Below the pieces are notes generated by a model, which was not told the DNA's origin, searched no databases, and saw only the letters and a list, made by a program, of their open reading frames with translations. Positions 24,464-31,868 of a stretch of DNA of 48,387 nt are shown piece after piece. The DNA comes from an uncultured Muribaculaceae bacterium (GTDB taxonomy: Bacteria > Bacteroidota > Bacteroidia > Bacteroidales > Muribaculaceae), in assembly GCA_905233845.1 (NCBI GenBank), contig CAJOFH010000027.1, positions 1 to 48,387 on the forward strand, written 5' to 3'. The position numbers and the translations under genes were made by a program. How positions within the stretch are numbered: position 1 is the stretch's first letter; the number at the start of each line of letters is the position of its first letter.

Positions 24464-25435
24464 TTAATCAACTGATTTGAGCTTGTCTATGTTGCTGCAC
24501 CCTATAAGGTTTTTGGCAAGGCAAGCGGCATTACATGAGTCTGATTTCCTAAGAGGACACATGGCACATTCAGTAGTTCGGCCCATTGCTCGATAAGGTG
24601 CATATCTCTTTTCGTGCCAGTCCTTTGCAGCAGAATAGTTTTCAAACTCATAGTATTTCTTTTTACCCATAGTTGCCAAAGGCAGACAATAAATCACCCA
24701 TCCGTCAGGAGTTATGTCTAATCTTGAGCAGCATCCGCTTGATAGTGGCGAGCCACATTTCCAGAGGGTTCCAAGTTGCTCATCGGTAAAAGCACATGTA
24801 GGCACTCCACATTCATATTCAAGCCTGATGTCTCTTTTTGCTGCCTCAATAGCAAGTTCTGTAACTTTTGTCGCTACAGTAGCATACTCATTGTCGTTGA
24901 GGGCCATATTGCTTTGCTCGTATGTAGGCAGCAAAAAACCTACTTTTATGTATTTTTCGAGATTGTATTTCTCGGTGAGATCAAGCGCCCAGTTGTCATC
25001 GCTGCCGTCGGGCATTACGTTAAATGTTAGGCATGCTTTATCAGCAAGCAATGCTAGTGAACTTTCAATGTTGTGTCTTTGTTTTTCACTCCATTTTACG
25101 GGGTTATTAACGTTTACTACCCATCTCACAGGGAATAAATTAAGCTTATCGGCTAAGGACGGAGCTTGGTCGGTGGCGAGGTTTGAGAAGACTGTTATCT
25201 TAAATTCCTCTTCCATGAGTCTTTGAACAATTTTCTCAAAATGTGGATGAAGAGTAGGCTCGCCGCCCATAAGATGAATTACATTGTCTTGACGGTCTTT
25301 ATTTAGCCATTGTATGATGCCCTCAAAAGTATCTTCTTGCATATTGAGAGCAGGTAACTTGGGGTGCATCATGTCTTTACCAAAGCAATAAGGACACTTG
25401 TAGTTGCACCAGTTTGTTAACATTAGGTTAGGCAT
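24464..25435 (-). CDS. Short radical SAM/SPASM enzyme, paralog of the upstream gene
   Basis: This 323-residue protein begins directly with the cluster motif: MPNLMLTNWCNYKCPYCF (C10, C14, C17), then LMGGEPTLHP and an NVNNP strand. The C-terminus carries many cysteines (YECGVPTCAF, KCGSPLSSGCCSRLDITPDG, TTECAMCPLRKSDSCNAACL) as in SPASM/twitch domains. It shares start layout and length with the gene at 25454-26401 (MxNLxLTxxCNxxCPxCF), so the two are tandem paralogs that may act as a pair or on different residues. The intergenic gaps are 18 and 20 bases. Confidence 0.87.
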   Translation of the reverse strand: MPNLMLTNWCNYKCPYCFGKDMMHPKLPALNMQEDTFEGIIQWLNKDRQDNVIHLMGGEPTLHPHFEKIVQRLMEEEFKITVFSNLATDQAPSLADKLNLFPVRWVVNVNNPVKWSEKQRHNIESSLALLADKACLTFNVMPDGSDDNWALDLTEKYNLEKYIKVGFLLPTYEQSNMALNDNEYATVATKVTELAIEAAKRDIRLEYECGVPTCAFTDEQLGTLWKCGSPLSSGCCSRLDITPDGWVIYCLPLATMGKKKYYEFENYSAAKDWHEKRYAPYRAMGRTTECAMCPLRKSDSCNAACLAKNLIGCSNIDKLKSVD

Positions 25436-25453
25436 AGCGTCTTGTCATTTAGC

Positions 25454-26401
25454 TTAGATATCAATAGAAGAAAAACTGCGGCAACCACCATCGCACCTTT
25501 TTCTTTTTTTCAAGTCACAACTGCCACATTCGGGCAGTACACCGCATGATTCACCCAACGTCTCATCCACTTTATGAATGAGGGCACAATTGAGATCTTC
25601 CATTGTGTTGTAGTCCATTGCATTAACCTTTCCCAGCTGGAACAATGGGAAGCAGTTCCAGGCTTTAAGTTCTGGTCCAATGTCGATAGCCGCTCCGCAA
25701 ACAAAACCCACATGGCCGCCAAGCTTAATCAGATGTCCTATTTGTGATGTGGAGAACATGCATGCAATAAAACCGCAGTCCATATTCATGATAATGCCTC
25801 GGCTTGCTGCCTCGTCGGCGCACTTGATGAAATAGTCTCCAGCCTTTTTATAGTCATCAATGGGAATATACTGATTGCCTCCCTTGTAGATTGGCAATGC
25901 GATGCCTGTGCGTATTATTCTTGACAAATTATATTTGTCAATGAGGTCAAAAAGGAACGTGGGGCTTGTGCTCAAGTCAAAGATTGTATAACTTAAAGAG
26001 GCTGCTTGGTGGAATGTGTTAAAGAATGCCTCAAGGTTCTGAAATTGGCGGTCGTTGTAAGTGTCACGCAATCCAACGTTCACCACAAAAGCTAATTTAC
26101 ATTCTATTGGGTCGAGTTGCGCCAGACCTTCGGGCATCGGGTTGGTGGCGCTGGTAAAAACTGTGCTGGTTATACCACGGCTTTTCAGTAATTTAATGAC
26201 CTCAACAAGCTCGGGGTACAAAAAAGGCTCACCACCAAGCAGACCGAAATTCTTGAATTGTCCGTCGTAGTGATTAATAAGATTTTCGATTTCTTTAAGT
26301 GAAAGCGTCTCATTTATTTTCCCACTCTCTTTTAGCACTTTGCGAGCAAAACAAAATGGGCATCCACGATTGCACTTATGAGTCAAGTATAAATTAGCCA
26401 T
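25454..26401 (-). CDS. Short radical SAM/SPASM enzyme, first gene of the RiPP operon
   Basis: This 315-residue protein has the radical SAM motif at its very N-terminus (MANLYLTHKCNRGCPFCF; C10, C14, C17), LLGGEPFLYPE, a VVNVG strand, and C-terminal cysteines MDCGFIACMFS, FVCGAAIDIGPELKAWNCF and LPECGSCDLKKRKRCDGGC for auxiliary clusters. It is the first gene behind the promoter at 26435-26442 and the likely paralog of the next gene. As with the others, a peptide-modifying role is inferred from context. Confidence 0.87.
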   Translation of the reverse strand: MANLYLTHKCNRGCPFCFARKVLKESGKINETLSLKEIENLINHYDGQFKNFGLLGGEPFLYPELVEVIKLLKSRGITSTVFTSATNPMPEGLAQLDPIECKLAFVVNVGLRDTYNDRQFQNLEAFFNTFHQAASLSYTIFDLSTSPTFLFDLIDKYNLSRIIRTGIALPIYKGGNQYIPIDDYKKAGDYFIKCADEAASRGIIMNMDCGFIACMFSTSQIGHLIKLGGHVGFVCGAAIDIGPELKAWNCFPLFQLGKVNAMDYNTMEDLNCALIHKVDETLGESCGVLPECGSCDLKKRKRCDGGCRSFSSIDI

Positions 26402-26434
26402 TATGGTTAGAGGTCAAAATCTGTTAATGCATTG

Positions 26435-26442
26435 CAAACTTA
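26435..26442 (-). promoter_or_regulatory. -7 promoter element of the RiPP operon
   Basis: The minus strand reads TAAGTTTG, an exact TAnnTTTG match, about 34 nt before the first radical SAM start codon. The -33 region is T-rich without a clean TTTG. Confidence 0.6.
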
Positions 26443-26523
26443 CATAAAATGATTAGAAAAATAAGTATTTTAATAACAAAATTAACACCTTTTAAGGTTT
26501 GGGTGTTGCAAGTGGAGTATTCT

Positions 26524-26844
26524 TTAGGATTTAGCATGTCGGATAGGAATAATTGTTTTGTTGCTTCCATCTGTGTTGACTAAGTCTTCTCGAGATTTTG
26601 TCCAATAAACATATTTTTCGTTTTCACCTATTTTTTCTAATTTAAAGGGAAGGGATTTAAATGCGAAGGCAAAGTCTTTGCCGTCTCGGGTAAGCCAGGC
26701 GTGACCAGTGTCTGGACGTCCATCGTCATAATACTTCAAGTAAATATTTATTTTGAAATCCCCTTTAAGCCTAAGGGTTTTACAAATCCAATAAACAAAT
26801 CGGGATTTTTTCAGGCAAGCGTTATTTATTTTAAATAGCCGCAT
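26524..26844 (-). CDS. Small lasso-B2/transglutaminase-like protein
   Basis: This 106-residue protein resembles the catalytic core of lasso-peptide B2 leader peptidases and related transglutaminase-like proteins: a Cys before a basic helix (ACLKKSRFVYWICKTLRLKG, C10 or C21), strands KINIYLKYYDDG, then TGHAWLTRDGKDF with candidate catalytic His 48 and Asp 54 or 57. It is shorter than typical B2 proteins. It lies 120 bp upstream of the radical SAM operon on the same strand, separated by that operon's promoter, and 45 nt downstream of the DUF6056 gene. The RiPP exporter lacks a peptidase domain, so this is the best candidate for leader removal. Confidence 0.6.
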   Translation of the reverse strand: MRLFKINNACLKKSRFVYWICKTLRLKGDFKINIYLKYYDDGRPDTGHAWLTRDGKDFAFAFKSLPFKLEKIGENEKYVYWTKSREDLVNTDGSNKTIIPIRHAKS

Positions 26845-26889
26845 AGTGTATTAATGGATAAAAAATTGATTAAATTTCAATGAATACTA

Positions 26890-28389
26890 TTAGCGATGAC
26901 GATTGTCTTTTTCGCACAGTATGTAATTGCCTGATGGGAACGACACATATTCCAAGCCTTTGCTCGAATGAGGTAGTGGCTTGTCTCCTGGCAGTGGTGT
27001 TATGGTAAAATCCAATTCTGGAATTGTGTATTTATTTTTGCCACATCTGTTGGCAGGAATAGTCAATGCTGAGGTTTCATATAGCTCTTTCTTGCAGCGA
27101 GTGGGCAGAATCATAAGTCGCTCCTTGCCGTAATAGGCTGCCTCAAAAAAGAGGATGTGACTACGATAACTTGCTCTCAGTGGTGCTCCTAGGTAGTGTT
27201 TTTGTAAATTTGAATAATGTGGTCCATCAAAAAATACCACTCCATCACTACTGCTGCTATGAAGTTCAGTCAAGAAAGCTTGTGTCGTCTTGTAGTTGCG
27301 TAAAGTAATTATGAAAACCCATGAATAAATAGCAATGAGAACCGCTGTAATGATAACTGCAAATGTTTTTGAATACCAAGGAAAATATTTTAGTAACAAA
27401 ATCAAAGACAAAGTCTCAACACCAAAAAAGGCGCGTGGCTCAGCAGCATTTCCAACCATAAATAGGAACAATATCTCAAAACCTATTGCCAACAGTATAA
27501 ATGCATTTTCGTATAAGAACACCTTAATATTAATGCCTTGGCGTCGCATGGCTATACACGCCACTACAACCATTAGCCAAAATATGCGTAATCCTAAAAG
27601 AACGTAAATAACACTTGTGCCTAATCTGGTTAATATTGAAGCACTGTTTATGCCCGAATGTGCAGCTCTATTCCAAGCGCCAGGCGATAATATGATAATA
27701 AGTGTGCCGACAATATAACCTATAGCCATCAAGACCATTGCCACGCTAATCTCTTTCTTTTGCAACAATTGCCATGTAATACCACAAACCAATGCTGCAG
27801 CAATGCCAATTGAGAAGCTCTCTTGAATCCATCCTGCGATGATCGATAGCAACAAAAGTGCCGCTCCTTGCCAATAGCTATTGTTGTTGATATTACGTTT
27901 TAGGAGATAGAGGAACAACACATTCATAAATCCTCCTAACAGATAGTTCAGACTTCCAGTTTGCCATAGGAACACCTCACCAAATGCACGAGTGAAAACA
28001 AATAATATTGTCACGGTGACAATCGAATAGACGCATCCCCTACGTCCAGTCAGTTTTTGAAGCAAAAAGATAAACCCAACAAAAAGCAATGTGTTGAATA
28101 CATCAAAGTAATGCTTGTTGCCCAAGCTAAAGAACCACTGGTCCAACCCGATGTCAAGGATTCTACCATGTTGTGAAAGATAATGGTTGTACTGCGAGTG
28201 AAGCACATCGCCCAAGGTTCTTACTGGTCGAGACAAGTCAACGTAGGTTTTCTCAAAAACAAACGAAAGAGCGAAATCGTCACCAAAAAGACCTGTTAAA
28301 AGATTAAGAACTAGAAATGCCACCCCAATCAAGAGCAGCACCATGCCGTCGATGCCCCATAACTTTCCATTATGTCTTTTGCTCACCAT
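26890..28389 (-). CDS. DUF6056-type polytopic membrane protein
   Basis: This 499-residue integral membrane protein has about ten hydrophobic segments and the layout of the DUF6056 family: first TM VLLLIGVAFLVLNLLTG, then GDDFALSFVFEKT, an extracytoplasmic loop with HYLSQHGRILDIGLDQWFF, and VFLWQTGSLNYLLGGFMNVL. The C-terminal 110 residues are soluble. The family resembles GT-C-fold membrane proteins, but no activity is established. A promoter-like TTGGTTTG lies upstream on the minus strand near 28430, and the B2-like gene follows after 45 nt, so the two may be co-transcribed; a tie to the RiPP cluster is uncertain. Confidence 0.75.
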   Translation of the reverse strand: MVSKRHNGKLWGIDGMVLLLIGVAFLVLNLLTGLFGDDFALSFVFEKTYVDLSRPVRTLGDVLHSQYNHYLSQHGRILDIGLDQWFFSLGNKHYFDVFNTLLFVGFIFLLQKLTGRRGCVYSIVTVTILFVFTRAFGEVFLWQTGSLNYLLGGFMNVLFLYLLKRNINNNSYWQGAALLLLSIIAGWIQESFSIGIAAALVCGITWQLLQKKEISVAMVLMAIGYIVGTLIIILSPGAWNRAAHSGINSASILTRLGTSVIYVLLGLRIFWLMVVVACIAMRRQGINIKVFLYENAFILLAIGFEILFLFMVGNAAEPRAFFGVETLSLILLLKYFPWYSKTFAVIITAVLIAIYSWVFIITLRNYKTTQAFLTELHSSSSDGVVFFDGPHYSNLQKHYLGAPLRASYRSHILFFEAAYYGKERLMILPTRCKKELYETSALTIPANRCGKNKYTIPELDFTITPLPGDKPLPHSSKGLEYVSFPSGNYILCEKDNRHR

Positions 28390-28469
28390 GACAAATATTT
28401 AATGCAGATATTGTTAATCTACTGCAAACCAATTATACATTCATAACATTCGTAAAAATTTAAATGAAC

Positions 28470-28524
28470 AAAAAAATCCATTAAGGTGGCTTGAAGAATC
28501 AAAGGTCATTGCCACCTTAATGGA
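28470..28524 (-). terminator. Terminator of the outer-membrane protein gene
   Basis: TCCATTAAGGTGGC (28477-28490) and GCCACCTTAATGGA (28511-28524) form a perfect 14-bp stem. The minus strand continues into TTTTTTGTTC. Confidence 0.85.
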
Positions 28525-28541
28525 ACATTTATAATTGATTA

Positions 28542-29525
28542 TCATCTATGTTGCCATAGTTTTATTGCCAGACCTACATTTACGTCCCACATTAAAACGG
28601 GGTCTTTTTTCTTTGTGTCACCAAATCCAAATCCAGCACCAATAAAGAATCCAAAGCGACGGCTATAACCAAGATACTTAGACCATGTAAAATCAAGCAT
28701 TAATGCATAATTGGTCACTGCAGGAGTCTCGGTGAAAGCTGCGCCGATAGTCAAATCAGAAGAATTATCATAAGAGTCTGTTATAATAAACATTCCAATT
28801 CCGGCATGCCATGGCAAACGCTTGTGGTCAACATAATTGTCAGAAAAATGTAACATATTCTCGTTCTTGACGTTGAAGATGAACTCCTTCCCAATACCAC
28901 CATAAAAAGTCAAGCCCAAACCAGCACCTCCACCAATCATGAATTTGAGTCGAGCAAATTCAGCATAAACGTGTGAAGCGCCCACTTGAAATTGTATGTT
29001 GGGATAACGCTGAGTGCTACCCGAGAATGCTCCTGCGATACCTGCAGCAAGGGCTGTGCCAGCGACTGAAGTATATCCTTCTGCTGCAGCCGAAGCCGAT
29101 GAATACCTTGAACTGTGGTGACGAGGAGTGTAATAAGATGATGAGGAGGACGAAGAAGAAGATGACGACGACGAATAATCCAGTTCGATCACTTGTCCGT
29201 TACGATATTCGTATAAACGCCGTTTTCCATGATTTGCCCAAGAATTGCCTCCTAAATATATTGTAACACTGCCATCGTTGTTTGGATAATGATCACTGTG
29301 CAAATTCTGGCCGAAAGCATCGGTTGCCGAGAACTGGTTGTTGCTGCCGGTTAAATCCAAGACAACTTCGTCAGATGTGCTCACTATCCAATACTGATAA
29401 CCATTCACATGGAGACTGATAGGGCACGCTCCAGATATTGTTGTTTTAAACTTGTATCGTTTTGCTTCAGCACTAAAAGTAACAAGCGATACGATCATTA
29501 AAAAAAATAAAAATTTAGTTTTCAT
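28542..29525 (-). CDS. Secreted protein with poly-Ser linker and outer-membrane beta-barrel-like C-terminus
   Basis: From the ATG at 29525 the protein has 327 residues and a clear signal peptide (MKTKFLFFLMIVSLVTFSAEA). An N-terminal beta domain (CPISLHVNGYQYWIVST, GSVTIYLGGNSW) is followed by a run of 13 Ser, a Tyr/His/Ser linker, a Gly/Ala helix (GTALAAGIAGAFSGS) and a C-terminal region of alternating strands (FMIGGGAGLGLTFYGGIGKE, FGFFIGAGFGFGD) ending in NVGLAIKLWQHR, typical of an 8-strand-type barrel. The frame is open upstream to 29654, but those residues lack a signal. I do not know a function. Confidence 0.7.
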   Translation of the reverse strand: MKTKFLFFLMIVSLVTFSAEAKRYKFKTTISGACPISLHVNGYQYWIVSTSDEVVLDLTGSNNQFSATDAFGQNLHSDHYPNNDGSVTIYLGGNSWANHGKRRLYEYRNGQVIELDYSSSSSSSSSSSSSYYTPRHHSSRYSSASAAAEGYTSVAGTALAAGIAGAFSGSTQRYPNIQFQVGASHVYAEFARLKFMIGGGAGLGLTFYGGIGKEFIFNVKNENMLHFSDNYVDHKRLPWHAGIGMFIITDSYDNSSDLTIGAAFTETPAVTNYALMLDFTWSKYLGYSRRFGFFIGAGFGFGDTKKKDPVLMWDVNVGLAIKLWQHR

Positions 29526-29991
29526 AATACTAATTTTTTGCCTATTAAAGTCCCAAAATTTGGCAAAAAAGTAAAAATAAAGTAGCGTGGGACTTTTTTT
29601 GCTTATTCTTCCATACCTGGGGAAAGAAGTGTTCCCAAAAAATACTTTAAACAAAGCTCACCATAACGGTTTCCCGCTTATTGGGGAATTATTATACTTG
29701 AACATTCAGTAAAAATTCCCATGGGTTTTAATCTTCTCCAGTTTCGGATGAGAAAAAGACAAAAACGCTACTGTAACTGCAAATTCCTGAATATAAATCC
29801 CAAAGGGACCTTTTCTTTCTCAAGAAATACTATCCATTTAGAAGTTGATTGCAAAAATAAACACTTTTTTTCTAATGTGCAAGTTTTTTTGAATTTGTGT
29901 AAAAATAGTAGCTTACCGAATATTATAAATGTTCTTTATGATCACTATCAAAGGCAATTGCGCCTAAAATGAAAATCTCAATAATAAAGTT
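29526..29991. other. Non-coding intergenic region
   Basis: These 466 A/T-rich bases separate the beta-barrel gene from a lipoprotein gene. An 83-codon plus-strand frame at 29721-29972 has no recognisable protein character. Short inverted repeats lie around 29560-29640 (GTCCCA/TGGGAC-type and GGGAA/TTCCC). The promoter of the beta-barrel gene must lie here; TACTTTTTTG on the minus strand near 29575 is a weak candidate. Confidence 0.4.
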
Positions 29992-30354
29992 TTACAGGTT
30001 TACTGTAATGCTTGCTGTTCGGAACCTGAGGAGGTTGTCGCTAAGCTCTGTGTTGCTGGTGTTGAGGGAGTAGTTCTTTTGTGAATACCCCTTCACCACT
30101 GGGATTACAAATTCGATGTCCTGATTGCCGTGAGTTACAGAGAAGTTGACTTGTTGGTTTTTCTCGTTAAGAAGGATTAGCGAGTCTACACTTTGTGCGT
30201 CGAGGTGCGTCATGATTATTTCTATTGGTATATGGACCTTGACGTTGGCGGTGTCGGTGGGACTTGTGTTTGATATCAAGATGTTGACTGTGTTTTGGTT
30301 GTTACATGCAGCCATCATTAATGCCATTATTGCAATAGTAACTAGTTTTTTCAT
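29992..30354 (-). CDS. Small lipoprotein
   Basis: This 120-residue protein has a lipoprotein signal (MKKLVTIAIMALMMAAC, lipobox Cys 17) and one beta-sandwich-like domain (VNILISNTSPTDTANVKVHI ... DSLILLNEKNQQVNFSV). The layout recalls the N-terminal modules of DUF4861-type proteins, but I would not assign it. Its ATG overlaps the stop of the preceding membrane-protein gene (ATGA), so the pair is coupled. The frame is open to 30399, but the lipobox fixes the start at 30354. Confidence 0.7.
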   Translation of the reverse strand: MKKLVTIAIMALMMAACNNQNTVNILISNTSPTDTANVKVHIPIEIIMTHLDAQSVDSLILLNEKNQQVNFSVTHGNQDIEFVIPVVKGYSQKNYSLNTSNTELSDNLLRFRTASITVNL

Positions 30355-31799
30355 TGTGTTTTCTCCTCTATATTTTTTATTCCGTCGCGGCAGAGACACA
30401 CACGGTAACGTTTATATTCGCTGATATCCTCGTACTTGCATTGGATGATGAAGTTGAGGTAGTAAGCCTTGTCGCCACTAGTGAAATGGTTGGCGGCATC
30501 TCCTTGGTTGACGTAAAGTGGCACCTTGGGATTGTCCATCTTGCGCATGAATCCAGCGAGGTTGAAGCGCACGATATTGTTGATGCCGTTGATGGGGTAG
30601 GCCGATAGACGGTCTACGGTTTTGCGTCGCAAGTGCACGTACTTGCGGTACTGAATGACCTGTTCGTCGACGCCACGGTTTACCACAAGTGGATTCTTGC
30701 GTGCACGTTTCTCGTTGACGTGGCGTGACACATCTTGTGGAGAGACGAAGTCGAAACCTTCCTTAACCTTGCCAATGCTGAGCAGCCCTACGCGTATGCG
30801 AATTAGGTAGTCGTAGAAGCGGCTTCCAAGTCCGTGTGCAAAGTAGTTGCGAATCAAATCTTTGATACGGTCTTTGAACATATAGCTTATGACCAGAGCG
30901 ATGAAAAACGGCAGAGTGAAATTGCCGTAGGTCTGCTGGAAAGCAAACGACACCACAGTAGCAAATACCATAGAGATGCCTGCTGCCACACTGAATGCCA
31001 CCTGTTCGAGGAAAGCGGTGTTTCGACGTTTGTGGGTGGGCAGGTACAGGTTGCTTTCAATGTACTTCTTGAGCTGGCTGGCGTGGTAGACAAATTGGCG
31101 GTTGTCGTCAGCACTGTTGGCCTCTATCTCCAGATATTTGCGGCTTTTGCGGTATTTGTGCTCACTGTCTAGCAACTGAGTGAGCATTGGCAGCAGTGGC
31201 CCACTATCGCTGTTGTTGCGAGGGTCAAGAAGTTTGACTATTCGTCCTAGGTGTTGCTCCACGATATTGGAGATAAACTCATCGCCAAAGTCATAGAATA
31301 CCGCCACCTGCTTGCCTTCTTCACTCTCGAGCAATGTGGGTCGCAACGAGCGATACATAGTAGTTATCTGCTTGGAGTGCTCCACAAGGTCGCAAGCAAG
31401 ACTTCGTTGGGTTTCTTTGTTGGTCTCGTTTACAATTTTATGGTAAGCCTCTCGCATGCTGCTCTTGACAATAGAGGCATACATTTTAATTTCGGTTTCA
31501 AACTCCTTATTTTCGTTCACTGGGTTCTCACATGCCTGCTTGAGTCGAGTGAAGGGCAACGAATGAGTGTCGGTGAGTTCGCGAAGCTCATATCGTGGTG
31601 TGATGAGCCTGAGGTAAGAGATGGTGTCGTTGTAGAACGTCTCTTTGCTGTAGGTATGGCGGTTGACATCAAGCACTTCGGGGATGAAAATCCACGTATT
31701 CATGTAGAAGTCGTTATAGGTGGTGCCATCGTTAGGAATGAAGCCCACCTTAAACTCCAGCGTGTTGCTGTCATGAATCTTTGGCTTGATGCTTATCAT
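30351..31799 (-). CDS. Conserved-type protein with two central membrane segments, unknown function
   Basis: This 482-residue protein has a cytoplasmic-looking N-terminal 270 residues (FYMNTWIFIPEVLDVNRHTY, YRSLRPTLLESEEGKQVAVF), two adjacent membrane helices (VAFSVAAGISMVFATVVSFAF and FTLPFFIALVISYMFKDRI) and a soluble C-terminal domain rich in Arg and Asn (FVSPQDVSRHVNEKRARKNP). I do not recognise the family. It is followed by a coupled lipoprotein gene, so a membrane-spanning pair is possible. It begins 69 bp after the SLC13 gene, with an inverted repeat between them. Confidence 0.65.
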   Translation of the reverse strand: MISIKPKIHDSNTLEFKVGFIPNDGTTYNDFYMNTWIFIPEVLDVNRHTYSKETFYNDTISYLRLITPRYELRELTDTHSLPFTRLKQACENPVNENKEFETEIKMYASIVKSSMREAYHKIVNETNKETQRSLACDLVEHSKQITTMYRSLRPTLLESEEGKQVAVFYDFGDEFISNIVEQHLGRIVKLLDPRNNSDSGPLLPMLTQLLDSEHKYRKSRKYLEIEANSADDNRQFVYHASQLKKYIESNLYLPTHKRRNTAFLEQVAFSVAAGISMVFATVVSFAFQQTYGNFTLPFFIALVISYMFKDRIKDLIRNYFAHGLGSRFYDYLIRIRVGLLSIGKVKEGFDFVSPQDVSRHVNEKRARKNPLVVNRGVDEQVIQYRKYVHLRRKTVDRLSAYPINGINNIVRFNLAGFMRKMDNPKVPLYVNQGDAANHFTSGDKAYYLNFIIQCKYEDISEYKRYRVCLCRDGIKNIEEKTQ

Positions 31800-31800
31800 T

Positions 31801-31838
31801 TCGTTAAATGTTGATTGTGGTCGTTAATTATTTAACGA
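31801..31838 (-). repeat. Inverted repeat just upstream of the two-TM protein gene
   Basis: TCGTTAAAT (31801-31809) and ATTTAACGA (31830-31838) are exact reverse complements 20 bp apart, right before the start codon at 31799. A second, palindromic ATGCAT/TGCA-rich stretch lies at 31843-31870, at the end of the SLC13 gene. These could be an operator, a leader hairpin or a weak terminator. Confidence 0.4.
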
Positions 31839-31868
31839 GATTATGCATTGTGAATTGTGCATTATGCA

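Noticed and set aside
17740-26401. Possible lasso-peptide cluster.
   Set aside because: No asparagine-synthetase-like cyclase is present, and the peptide core lacks the ring-forming Gly/Cys/Ala-to-Asp/Glu spacing after the cleavage site; radical SAM enzymes dominate.
29721-29972. 83-codon plus-strand frame.
   Set aside because: No family features, codon pattern like non-coding A/T-rich DNA, no promoter or terminator fit.
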